Numbered from the stretch's first letter, positions 1 to 13,742 are shown. The stretch: 27,020 nt of DNA from DASRTE01 sp035316885 (GCA_035316885.1 DATHII010000057.1:1-27020), one strand, 5' to 3'. The notes: generated from the letters alone by a model not told the origin. Made by a program: numbers and translations.

Positions 1-387
1 CGACGCCAAGATCAGCAGGCGGTCGACGGTGGTCCGCAGCAGTGGAGTCCCCTTCTCATGCAGTGGGCGCAACGCGCCCGTGACCGCCGTGAGTAACTTG
101 TCCTCGTCCGCCTGCACATCTGAGGGACACCCGTTCGGGCACGCGAACACGTACCGGGTACCTTCGGGCCGGCCCGACGCGTCTCTGGGCACCCACCTGT
201 ACCATCGACCGTCACTTGCCGGCAGCCACGACCCGGGCGACTGACTCTTGACGACTCCCGGCGCAGGCACCCACATCGCCAGCCGTTGCTCATCGAAGGG
301 CACAGCCAGGTCGACCGTCCAGCGAATCCACCAGTGCCCGCAACGGCTGCAAACGAGCTCCAGCGTCGCAGTCTCCCCGGAGATCAC
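1..387 (-). CDS. Hypothetical protein with zinc-ribbon-like cysteines, cut by the window edge
   Basis: An open frame of 129 codons runs without a stop from a GTG at 387 to the left window edge, so the C-terminus is missing. Two cysteine pairs are visible, C13-x2-C16 (CSRCGHWW) and C83-x3-C87 (CPNGC). They could bind one zinc ion and frame a Trp-rich stretch (WWIRW, WYRWVP). The composition looks like a real protein and there is no signal peptide or membrane segment. The GTG overlaps the stop of the small upstream ORF as GTGA, suggesting translational coupling, and this decided the start. Leu98 is a TTA codon, rare in high-GC actinobacteria and in some of them a sign of late or regulated expression. 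I do not recognise the family. The zinc role is inferred from cysteine spacing only. Confidence 0.6.
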   Translation of the reverse strand, partial: MISGETATLELVCSRCGHWWIRWTVDLAVPFDEQRLAMWVPAPGVVKSQSPGSWLPASDGRWYRWVPRDASGRPEGTRYVFACPNGCPSDVQADEDKLLTAVTGALRPLHEKGTPLLRTTVDRLLILAS

Positions 388-503
388 TGCGTCCGCCAGG
401 TGGAGTCGATGGTCTTCGGGTCGAACGCCCGGGCGTCCGGTCCCGGCGCCGGCAGTCGCATCGTCAAGAGCGCGACCACGGCGGGTTGGCGGTACCCGTC
501 CAT
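384..503 (-). CDS. Small 39-residue ORF coupled to the zinc-ribbon gene
   Basis: ATG at 503 to TGA at 384 gives 39 residues (start MDGYRQPAVVALL, end DSTWRTQ). Its stop overlaps the GTG of the next gene by four bases (GTGA), the usual sign of translational coupling and the main reason to accept so short an ORF. An AAAGGA lies almost against the ATG (AAAGGACATG), which is too close for an ideal ribosome site, so a downstream GTG or TTG start is possible. No known domain is recognised. It may be a real small protein or a leader peptide that gates the downstream gene. The 75 bases between it and the upstream HxlR-type gene show nothing clear, so it may be read from that gene's transcript. Confidence 0.45.
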   Translation of the reverse strand: MDGYRQPAVVALLTMRLPAPGPDARAFDPKTIDSTWRTQ

Positions 504-578
504 GTCCTTTCACACGCGGCCCGCGTCGCCAGCGTTCACGAGGGCTCCAAGAACGTCGGCACGGCCGGCAAGGGGAGT

Positions 579-1451
579 TCAGGCTCCGCGTAGCAGATCG
601 AGGGCGTCCTCGACGGAGGCGGCCGGGTCGGTGACTGGGAAGAGGACTCCGCGGATTACTCTGGCGTGGTCGATGACGAGGGTGAGCCGCTTGAGTCGGT
701 CGACTCCGGCTGCGCGGAAGGTGGGCAGCCGAAGAGATGCCGTGAGCGCGAGACCGGTGTCGGAGAGCAGCGCGAAGGGCAGGCTCGCGTGCGCGGCGAA
801 GCTGGCGAGCTGATCGGGCCGCTGGGTGCTGACACCGCGCACGGTGGCACCGGCACTGACGAAGTCTTCGTATCGTTCCCGGTAGGTGATGGATTCCAGG
901 GTGCAACCGGTCGCACCGGGTATGTCGATCCAGCCGGGTGGGTAGGACTCGCCACCCGGTACGTCCGCGCCGGCGAAACAGAAGAGAACGGTCCACGGGG
1001 TCCCACCCACGGGATCCAGTGGCCCGCCGTCGTGCCCGGTGAGGCTGTCCACGACCACGCGATGGCCGAGGAGTCCGTGTACGCGCCGTGCCTCGACGGA
1101 GGCCGGCGTGCTGGTCGCGGTCAGCGACCCGTCGCCTAGCACATGCCGGGTACCCCAGTCCTGGAGCGCGACCAGCACCGGCACAAGTGCCATCCCCTTG
1201 TCCGTTAGGTGGTATTCGTGTCGTGGCGGGTGGTCTGTGTAGCGTCGTCGCTCCAGGACGTCATGCTCGATGAGAACCTTGAGCCGTTCGGTCAGCACTT
1301 TCCGACTGATACCGAGTTCGCGTTGGAGACCGTCGAAGCGGTGGATCCCGCCAGCGACGTCGCGGACCACGAGCAGGGTCCACCAATCACCGATCACGCC
1401 GAGCGCCTGCGCGATCGCGCACTCCGCCTCAGAAATGTCGGCGTACTTCAC
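579..1451 (-). CDS. HxlR-type regulator fused to a peroxiredoxin domain
   Basis: A 290-residue protein with two parts. Residues 1-108 are an HxlR-family winged helix: ECAIAQALGVIGDWWTLLVV, then a recognition region around SRKVLTERLKVL and the wing HPPRHEYHLTDKG. Residues 120-290 resemble a thioredoxin-fold peroxiredoxin: IPGATGCTLES with the likely peroxidatic C183, GVSTQ, FALLSD, LRLPTF, KRLTLVI and a final FPVTDPAASVEDAL. Related free-standing peroxiredoxins, as I recall them, carry a second Cys five residues after the first (GCTPQSC). Here that position is Ile, so any chemistry would be one-Cys or use C11 or C158. HxlR proteins are normally about 110-150 residues, so this is a true fusion within one uninterrupted frame. 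The GTG start is preceded by GAGGGG. The gene is divergent from a HAD hydrolase, with a palindrome in the gap. A redox-sensing repressor is inferred, not shown. Confidence 0.85.
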   Translation of the reverse strand: MKYADISEAECAIAQALGVIGDWWTLLVVRDVAGGIHRFDGLQRELGISRKVLTERLKVLIEHDVLERRRYTDHPPRHEYHLTDKGMALVPVLVALQDWGTRHVLGDGSLTATSTPASVEARRVHGLLGHRVVVDSLTGHDGGPLDPVGGTPWTVLFCFAGADVPGGESYPPGWIDIPGATGCTLESITYRERYEDFVSAGATVRGVSTQRPDQLASFAAHASLPFALLSDTGLALTASLRLPTFRAAGVDRLKRLTLVIDHARVIRGVLFPVTDPAASVEDALDLLRGA

Positions 1452-1487
1452 AGCTCACCCCTCACCAGAGGCACGCGTTTCATGATA

Positions 1488-1510
1488 GTAAGTTCCTAAT
1501 GGGAACTTAC
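1488..1510. promoter_or_regulatory. Palindromic operator between the HxlR-peroxiredoxin and HAD genes
   Basis: A perfect 9-bp inverted repeat, GTAAGTTCC (1488-1496) and GGAACTTAC (1502-1510), flanks TAATG. It sits 37 bases upstream of the regulator's GTG and 22 upstream of the HAD ATG. HxlR-family dimers commonly bind GTAA/TTAC-type palindromes next to their own gene, so this is most likely the operator for autoregulation and for control of the divergent HAD gene. Confidence 0.7.
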
Positions 1511-1532
1511 CCCTCCTGGAGTGCCGTGCCAA

Positions 1533-2267
1533 ATGACCACGATCGACCGCGATCCGCTGCTCGTCCTCTGGGACGTCGACCAGACTCTCCTCGAGGTCTG
1601 GTCCGCGACACAACGGGCCTACGCATCGGCGTTCCGGCGAGCCACCGGTCGCACCCTGCAGCAGCCTTGGCAGTTCGAAGGCCGCACCGAACTCGCCGCA
1701 GTCCAGGGTGTCCTGCTTGCCCACGGCATCGAAGCTTCGCAAGCGCTGGTGGGTTCCTTTCTCGAACTGATCGTCGACGAGCTCAGCGATCAGGCCGATC
1801 TGATGCGCCGGACGGGGCGAGTGTTGCCCGGCGCCGAGAACGCCCTGCGCGCCTGCGCCGCCGTTCCCGGCGTGTGCCAGTCGCTGCTCACCGGCAACCT
1901 CTACCAACTAGCCCTGCTGAAGATGACCGTCTTCGGGCTTGGCGACCACGTCGACATGCGGATCGGCGCTTTCGGAGGCGATTCGGTCGACCGGATGGAT
2001 CTACCATCGCACGCTTGGCGGCGCGCCGAGCAGCACCTGGGCCACCGCTTCCGTGGTTCCGACACTGTCATCATCGGCGACACACTGCTCGACGTCGCGA
2101 CCGGAAAGGCCGCCGGCGCACGAGTGATCGCAGTCGCCACTGGCCGAGTCGACGCGACACAGTTGCAGGCGGCAGGTGCAGACGTCGTCCTGCCTGACCT
2201 CACCGATACCCGGGCCCTGGTGGAGGCCGTCCTCGCGTCGCGCTCACCTCGGGCAGAGAGGCTGTGA
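1533..2267 (+). CDS. HAD-family hydrolase (phosphoglycolate phosphatase-like)
   Basis: A 244-residue cytoplasmic HAD phosphatase. Motif I is LWDVDQTLL with nucleophile D14 and acid/base D16. Motif II is LLTGN, and motif IV is IIGDTLLDVATGKAAGA near the C-terminus. The helical cap lies between motifs I and II (residues about 25-95), as in the C1-cap subgroup that includes phosphoglycolate phosphatases. The substrate cannot be read from the sequence. The start chosen is the ATG at 1533, with GGAG 11 bases upstream. The in-frame GTG at 1521 overlaps that GGAG and is less likely. The gene is divergent from the HxlR-peroxiredoxin fusion and shares its operator, so a role in a stress response controlled by that regulator is possible. 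A hairpin follows the gene. Confidence 0.85.
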   Translation: MTTIDRDPLLVLWDVDQTLLEVWSATQRAYASAFRRATGRTLQQPWQFEGRTELAAVQGVLLAHGIEASQALVGSFLELIVDELSDQADLMRRTGRVLPGAENALRACAAVPGVCQSLLTGNLYQLALLKMTVFGLGDHVDMRIGAFGGDSVDRMDLPSHAWRRAEQHLGHRFRGSDTVIIGDTLLDVATGKAAGARVIAVATGRVDATQLQAAGADVVLPDLTDTRALVEAVLASRSPRAERL

Positions 2268-2304
2268 TGATCCGAACCGACCCGAGCGGCGTCGCCTTCA
2301 GCCA

Positions 2305-2371
2305 CTTCGATGCCGAAAGACGCGCCAAACGGCCGACAACTCACCGGAGGCGCGCCGTTTCGACATCGAAG
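2305..2371 (+). terminator. Nested inverted repeat after the HAD gene
   Basis: Two nested inverted repeats, CTTCGATG (2305-2312)/CATCGAAG (2364-2371) and AAACGGC (2327-2333)/GCCGTTT (2354-2360), begin 38 bases past the HAD stop. The spacers between them are unequal (14 and 3 bases), so the stem would be bulged. No T-run follows. It could be a factor-independent-like terminator or only a hairpin. No gene is visible between 2268 and 2431. Confidence 0.35.
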
Positions 2372-2431
2372 TCACCCAAGTCCTTCCCCGATCATCGCTC
2401 GGCCGCGGCGCCCGGTGGGACGATTCTTGCG

Positions 2432-2943
2432 ATGCTACGGAACGCGACGGTGCGGGCCCGACGCCCGGAAGAGGTCGACGAGTGCGTGGCGATGCTCGAG
2501 CTCGTGCATGCCGCCGATGGGTACCCGTCGCGATTGCCTGAAGACCCGCGCCGGTGGCTGACCCCGGCAGACACCGTCGGCGCCTGGGTGGCCGCGGATC
2601 CGGGCGGATTGTCGGGACACGTGGCGCTGCACCGGCCGACCGGCGACGCGGAGTCGTCCTGGGTGTGCACGACGGCCGGGTTGCCGCCCGAAGGGACGGC
2701 TCTGGTCGCCCGCCTTTCGTCGCGCCGCGGGCGCGCGGCATGGGTGTGGGTGTCGCACTTCTCCGTGCCGTCGTCAGGGAGGCGTCAGCCCGAGGGCTGC
2801 GCGCAGCGCTGGCCGTCACCGACGGTGACCGTGCGGCTATGGCGCTGTACGAACGCTGCGGCTGGCAGCACGTGGGCAAGACGCCGTGGAGCTGGTCCGG
2901 CGGCGGCAGCATCGTGCTGCACTGCTATCTCGCGTCTGACTGA
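2432..2943 (+). pseudogene. GNAT acetyltransferase broken by a one-base deletion
   Basis: The first part reads from the ATG at 2432 (MLRNATVRARRPEEVDEC) to about residue 95 (TALVARL). The match then continues one frame back, reading FVAPRARGMGVGVALLRAVV and ending with MALYERCGWQHVG and a stop at 2943. Inserting one T in the T-run at 2715-2717 would join the two parts as LVARLFVAPRARG, the expected border before the acetyl-CoA loop RARGMGVG. Together they make a typical GNAT domain of about 170 residues whose substrate is unknown. As it stands the first frame runs on into unrelated sequence to 2968 and the catalytic half is lost. Either this is a recent loss or a base-calling error in a short homopolymer. 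Confidence 0.75.
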
Positions 2944-3004
2944 TCGCCGTGGCTGGAACGACTTGTGATCCCTGAAGGAGCGGGCGTGTCAGGAAACGAC
3001 GAGG

Positions 3005-3035
3005 CGCCGGGGTTCCCGCATTGGGAAACCCGGCG
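3005..3035 (-). terminator. Hairpin terminator after rpoC
   Basis: Arms CGCCGGGGTTCCC (3005-3017) and GGGAAACCCGGCG (3023-3035) pair at 12 of 13 positions around a 5-base loop. It starts 15 bases past the rpoC stop. No strong U-run follows on the minus strand, as is common in high-GC actinobacteria. Confidence 0.7.
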
Positions 3036-3050
3036 ACCTTGTGGTCAACC

Positions 3051-6962
<3,912 letters not shown>

Positions 6963-7022
6963 GTGGTTCCTTCTCTCAGTTCGTCTCAGTCATCAATCGG
7001 ACGGTTCGCGCTCTGAAGCGGG

Positions 7023-10490
<3,468 letters not shown>

Positions 10491-10579
10491 GAGGTGGTCC
10501 TTCCGAGGGCTCACGGTCGGAGTCGTGCGCAGCCCTCACCCACACGGGCACGAGGTGGCGGAGGGCAGCGCAAAATAGC

Positions 10580-10609
10580 AGTCTAGCCTAAGAGGCTCAC
10601 TGCTGTCGA
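10580..10609 (-). promoter_or_regulatory. Candidate rpoB promoter
   Basis: On the minus strand TCGACA (10609-10604) and TAGACT (10585-10580) are separated by 18 bases, a reasonable actinobacterial -35/-10 pair. It lies about 90 bases before the rpoB TTG. Just downstream is an AT-richer stretch (CTATTTTGCGC) that stands out from the surrounding GC-rich DNA and may be part of a conserved rpoB leader. Confidence 0.5.
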
Positions 10610-10627
10610 GTAGCGGCTCGTCATCCC

Positions 10628-10718
10628 TTGACGTACCGTCCCGTCTCCCTACTGACCCTGCGGTCGGCCCTGGCCTGGGCCTGCTCGCAGCATCCCCTCA
10701 TTGGGGTGGGTACGTCAA
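10628..10718 (-). promoter_or_regulatory. Candidate structured RNA in the rplL-rpoB spacer
   Basis: A perfect 10-bp inverted repeat, GGTACGTCAA (10709-10718) and TTGACGTACC (10628-10637), closes a 71-base interior. On the minus-strand RNA that interior holds four short hairpins in a row: CCCC-AAUGA-GGGG, CUG-CGAG-CAG, GGCCC-AGGCCA-GGGCC and GACC-GCAG-GGUC. The whole would be a multibranched structure between rplL and the rpoB promoter. E. coli has an attenuator and RNase III processing in the equivalent gap, so a similar role is plausible. The fold was drawn by eye. Confidence 0.45.
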
Positions 10719-10722
10719 GCAC

Positions 10723-10780
10723 CCCGGCCCGAAAGGCGTCCGGAAAGCACCGTTTCGAGGGGCAAAGCGAAGGGGCCGGG
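10723..10780 (-). terminator. Long-range stem after rplL, possible attenuator
   Basis: A perfect 8-bp GC stem, CCCGGCCC (10723-10730) and GGGCCGGG (10773-10780), encloses 42 bases that can form an inner GGUG/CGCC stem on the minus-strand RNA. It begins 35 bases past the rplL stop and directly precedes the second structure. It may act as a partial terminator between ribosomal-protein and polymerase genes. No U-run is present, so termination is uncertain. Confidence 0.35.
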
Positions 10781-10814
10781 ACGACCGATGTACGGCCGCT
10801 CCCGACCCCCGACG

Positions 10815-11207
10815 TCACTTGACGGTGACGGTGGCGCCGGCGGCCTCGAGCTGCTCCTTGGCCTTGTCGGCGGCCTCCTTGTTGACCTTCTCCAGGACAG
10901 GCTTCGGGGTGCCGTCCACGAGGTCCTTGGCCTCCTTCAGCCCGAGCGAGGTCAGCGCCCGGACCTCCTTGATGACCTGGATCTTCTTCTCGCCGGCGGC
11001 CTCGAGGACGACGTCGAACTCGTCCTGCTCGACAACCTCCTCGGCGGCACCGGCGCCGGAAGTGGCCGGGCCGGCAGCGGCGACGGCGACCGGCGCGGCG
11101 GCGGTGACCTCGAAGGTCTCCTCGAACTTCTTCACGAACTCCGAGAGCTCGATGAGGGACATCTCCTTGAACGCGTCCAGGAGATCGTCGGTGCTGAGCT
11201 TCGCCAT
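10815..11207 (-). CDS. rplL: Ribosomal protein bL12 (L7/L12)
   Basis: The stalk protein of the large ribosomal subunit, present as dimers bound to L10, which recruits translation GTPases. It is 130 residues. The N-terminal dimerisation domain is MAKLSTDDLLDAFKEMSLIE, followed by an Ala/Gly-rich hinge (about 38-56) and the C-terminal factor-binding domain with KIQVIKEVRALTSLGLKEAK and the final ATVTVK. The ATG at 11207 has AAAGGA upstream (GAAAGGAACCGCCATC). An upstream extension in the same frame has no ribosome site and no family match. It lies 79 bases after rplJ in the same operon. Confidence 0.99.
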   Translation of the reverse strand: MAKLSTDDLLDAFKEMSLIELSEFVKKFEETFEVTAAAPVAVAAAGPATSGAGAAEEVVEQDEFDVVLEAAGEKKIQVIKEVRALTSLGLKEAKDLVDGTPKPVLEKVNKEAADKAKEQLEAAGATVTVK

Positions 11208-11286
11208 GATGGCGGTTCCTTTCTTGGGCGGGTCGGCTGATGCCGGGTGGTCGGAACAGGCTCGGAGTCGGCGAGGACTGCCGGTG

Positions 11287-11886
11287 TCAGCCCTCGTTCT
11301 GGTCGGCCTCGACCGCTTCGGCCTTGTCATCCGAGGCCTCAGCGGAGATACCAGCTTCGGCCTTGTCATCCGAGGCCTCGGCCTGCTGACGCAGCGCCTC
11401 GATCAGTCGGGCGGTCTGCGCCAGTGGAGCGTTGAACAGCGACACCGCATTCACCAGCGATGCCTTCATCGCACCGGCCATCTTGGCCAGCAGGACCTCT
11501 CGCGACTCGAGGTCGGCAAGCTTCTTGATCTCGTCGGCCGTGATCAGCTTGCCCTCGAGCACACCGCCCTTGATGACGAGGACGGGGTTGGCCCTGGCGA
11601 AGTCACGCAGACCCTTTGCGGCATCGACCGGATCGCCCTTGACGAAGGCGATCGCCGACGGGCCGACCAGGTGATCCTCGATCCCCTCGACCCCGGCTTC
11701 CTTCGCCGCGATCTTGGTCAGCGTGTTCTTCACGATGGCGTAGGACGCGCTGACGCCGAGAGCGCGACGCAGGTCCGTCAGCTGCTTGACGCTCAGCCCG
11801 CGATACTCGGTGAGCACGACGGCGCTCGAACCGCGGAATGCCTCCGCGAGCTCGGCGACCGCGGCCACTTTGTCCGACCTCGCCAT
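11287..11886 (-). CDS. rplJ: Ribosomal protein uL10
   Basis: L10 anchors the L12 dimers to 23S rRNA at the base of the stalk. In its family the L10-L12 complex also represses its own mRNA by binding the leader. It is 199 residues, starting MARSDKVAAVAELAEAF at the ATG 11886 with AGGAG just upstream. The core includes VLTEYRGLSVKQLTDLR, VKNTLTKIA and an L12-binding helix near LFNAPLAQTARLIEALRQQ. It is longer than many L10 proteins because of an acidic C-terminal tail in which EASDDKAEA occurs twice, reflecting a DNA duplication. A candidate L10 leader and promoter precede it. Confidence 0.99.
   Translation of the reverse strand: MARSDKVAAVAELAEAFRGSSAVVLTEYRGLSVKQLTDLRRALGVSASYAIVKNTLTKIAAKEAGVEGIEDHLVGPSAIAFVKGDPVDAAKGLRDFARANPVLVIKGGVLEGKLITADEIKKLADLESREVLLAKMAGAMKASLVNAVSLFNAPLAQTARLIEALRQQAEASDDKAEAGISAEASDDKAEAVEADQNEG
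11315..11379 (-). repeat. Duplicated 26-bp unit in the rplJ tail
   Basis: A 26-base sequence (GCTTCGGCCTTGTCATCCGA plus GGCCTC on the plus strand) occurs exactly at 11315-11340 and again at 11354-11379. The period is 39 bases, so the reading frame is kept and the tail gains 13 residues per unit. Confidence 0.9.
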
Positions 11887-11889
11887 GGG

Positions 11890-12076
11890 ACTCCTTCGTG
11901 GCGCTGTGCGTGGTGCCACCGGACCGGCCCTGAACATGCTGAACGCCCCGGCACAGGCGCGGGGCGTCGGCCACGGGCTCACCGTGGCGGTCGTCTCTCA
12001 CCTGCGCGGGCCGCCCGCATGGCGGGGCCTTCGTCGCGACCCGGAACGGATCGCAAGACCGGCGGTCTCTGGCGTG
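11890..12076 (-). promoter_or_regulatory. L10 (rplJ) mRNA leader
   Basis: The 5' untranslated region of rplJ has several strong stems on the minus-strand RNA. One is CCACGG-UGAGC-CCGUGG (11971-11987). Another is ACGCCCC/GGGGCGU around 11 bases (11943-11967). A third, GC-rich one is near 12003-12030. Position and architecture fit the L10 leader family, where L10-L12 binding lowers expression of rplJL. Confirmation needs a covariance-model search. Confidence 0.65.
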
Positions 12077-12080
12077 GTCC

Positions 12081-12110
12081 AGGATACGCGACGGGGGCTG
12101 CGCGGCCCAA
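12081..12110 (-). promoter_or_regulatory. Candidate rplJL promoter
   Basis: On the minus strand TTGGGC (12110-12105) and TATCCT (12086-12081) are 18 bases apart, just before the L10 leader. This is a convincing -10 in otherwise GC-rich DNA and would give a leader of nearly 190 bases. Confidence 0.55.
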
Positions 12111-12132
12111 ATCGGCGCGTTGACTCTCGTCG

Positions 12133-12258
12133 TTGTCAGGTCATCCAGGCGCGTGACCAGCGTCGATGTGCATCGCCGACCTGACACATCGGTGTCCTGC
12201 CTGCTTGTCAGGGTCGATTGGCCGATTCGCCCAGGTCCGGGCGAGCGCGGCCTGACAA
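12133..12258. repeat. Inverted copies of TTGTCAGG/CCTGACAA in the rplJ upstream spacer
   Basis: TTGTCAGG at 12133-12140 and 12205-12212, CCTGACAA at 12251-12258 and a near copy CCTGACAC at 12180-12187 alternate in orientation within 126 bases. Together with the L10 leader and promoter they account for the gene-free stretch 11887-12299. The function is unknown. They may be binding sites for a regulator or remnants of promoter elements. Confidence 0.5.
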
Positions 12259-12299
12259 CTCGCAACCGCTGGCAAGGACCCCGGTCCGAGGCGTCTGCG

Positions 12300-12831
12300 T
12301 TAGAGATCCCCGAGAATGCTGGCGACGTCTGTGACCTGGTCGGCCGTCGGCGACTCGACCTCGAGCGGCTCACCGAATCCGAAGAACCGCATCTCCATGA
12401 AGTCCGTGCCGTCGAAATCGGCGTCGATCAGTCGAGGCAATGAGTCGGCATCGAGCCAGAGGGTGTAGCTCAGCTCGTCAAGGGCGCGTTCTCGGTCGAG
12501 AGGCCTTCCGCCCCTGGGATGTCGCTGAACTCGCCAAGATCCTCGGCATTCAGCGTCACCCGGTACTTGGTGACATCGACGCCGTCCGCGGAGTCTGGTC
12601 CCAGCTCCTCGACGGTGAACAAGTCGGCATGCTCCGCGAACTGCCGTTGAATGGCGGCGCTGTCGCTCAACTGCTCGCTCATGGCCCGAACGCCTGCGAC
12701 AGTGGGTCGTCTCCACTGGGGTCGATGGTCACCCACGGGGTCTCCGCCGGCAGACCCGCCTCGGGCGGGAAACGCATGTAGATCTGACGGTCGACGACCA
12801 ACATGGCGAACTCGCCGTTGCTGGCTTCTCG
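12300..12831 (-). pseudogene. Decayed LppX/LprAFG-like lipoprotein gene
   Basis: Three frames read in succession resemble one LppX_LprAFG-type cell-envelope lipoprotein. The first piece is NGEFAMLVVDRQIYMRFPP to DPLSQAFGP (12807 to the TGA at 12679). The second is MSEQLSDSAAIQRQF to VDVTKYRVTLNAEDLGEF and ENAPLTS (12682-12470). The third is LDELSYTLWLDADSLPRLID to DVASILGDL with its stop at 12300. Each junction is a -1 shift that one added base would repair. The N-terminal part, including any signal peptide and lipobox cysteine, is absent: only about 110 bases separate the first readable residues from the rplA terminator. In Streptomyces, as I recall, lipoprotein genes occupy this slot between rplA and rplJ. 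It is almost certainly non-functional. Confidence 0.75.
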
Positions 12832-12891
12832 TCACCGATCGTGACCGCCTGGACCTGCCCGCCCGCCCTGTGCCCGGGAGTGGCAGGATGC

Positions 12892-12908
12892 GGAGGCTAT
12901 CAGCCTCC
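12892..12908. repeat. Short perfect hairpin before the lipoprotein remnant
   Basis: GGAGGCT (12892-12898) and AGCCTCC (12902-12908) pair perfectly around a 3-base loop. It lies between the rplA terminator and the pseudogene, where the promoter or first codons of the lost gene may have been. Confidence 0.4.
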
Positions 12909-12940
12909 ACTGAACAGGCGACAAGACCGACGGGCAACGC

Positions 12941-12978
12941 AGGACGCCCCGACCGCGCACAGCGGGTCGGGGCGTCCT
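12941..12978 (-). terminator. Terminator after rplA
   Basis: A perfect 14-bp stem, AGGACGCCCCGACC (12941-12954) and GGTCGGGGCGTCCT (12965-12978), with a 10-base loop, starts ten bases past the rplA stop. It ends the secE-nusG-rplK-rplA transcript. Confidence 0.9.
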
Positions 12979-12987
12979 GGTGGACGG

Positions 12988-13704
12988 TCAGGCGTCGACG
13001 GGCTCCTCGGCGGTGACCTTGGTCTTCGCCGGGTCGAGCGGGATACCCGGACCCATCGTGGTCGCCATCGTCGCCTTCCTGACGTAGCGACCCTTCGCCG
13101 CCGACGGCTTGAGCCGGTTGACCTCGTCCATCGCGGCGACGTAGTTCTCGGCCAGCGCCTGCTCGGAGAACGACGCCTTGCCGATGACGAAGTGCAGGTT
13201 CGCGTGCCGGTCGACGCGGAACTCGATCTTGCCACCCTTGATTTCGGACACCGCCTTGGCGACGTCCATCGTCACCGTTCCGGTCTTCGGGTTCGGCATG
13301 AGCCCGCGCGGACCCAGTACCCGGCCGAGCCTGCCCACTCTGCCCATGAGGTCGGGCGTCGCGACGACCGCGTCGAAGTCGAGGCGACCACCCTGGACCT
13401 CCTCGATGAGCTCATCGCCACCGACGATGTCGGCGTCGGCGGCGCGCGCCTCGTCGGCCTTGGGGCCGACGGCGAAGACAAGGACCCGGGCGGTCTTGCC
13501 GGTGCCGTGCGGGAGGTTGACCGTCCCGCGCACCATCTGGTCGGCCTTTCGAGGGTCGACGCCGAGTCGCAGGGCGACCTCGACGGTCGGGTCGTACTTG
13601 GTGGTGACGGTCTGCTTGGCGAGACGGACCGCCTCGCCCGGTGCGTACAGCCGGTCACGGTCGATCTTCTCGAGGGCAGCCCGGTAGGCCTTGCTGCGCT
13701 TCAC
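12988..13704 (-). CDS. rplA: Ribosomal protein uL1
   Basis: L1 forms the mobile stalk next to the ribosomal E site and in many bacteria represses its own mRNA. It is 238 residues, starting at the GTG 13704 (MKRSKAYRAALEKIDRDRLY) with GGAG six bases upstream. Signature segments are VNLPHGTGKTARVLVFA, GPRGLMPNPKTGTVT and the final-domain IEFRVDRHANLHFVIGK. A strong terminator follows. It lies 81 bases after rplK, and that gap contains two hairpins that could serve L1 autoregulation. Confidence 0.99.
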   Translation of the reverse strand: MKRSKAYRAALEKIDRDRLYAPGEAVRLAKQTVTTKYDPTVEVALRLGVDPRKADQMVRGTVNLPHGTGKTARVLVFAVGPKADEARAADADIVGGDELIEEVQGGRLDFDAVVATPDLMGRVGRLGRVLGPRGLMPNPKTGTVTMDVAKAVSEIKGGKIEFRVDRHANLHFVIGKASFSEQALAENYVAAMDEVNRLKPSAAKGRYVRKATMATTMGPGIPLDPAKTKVTAEEPVDA

Positions 13705-13742
13705 TGCTGCTCCTGGTGTCTCGTGACGGAGTCGTGGTCGCG

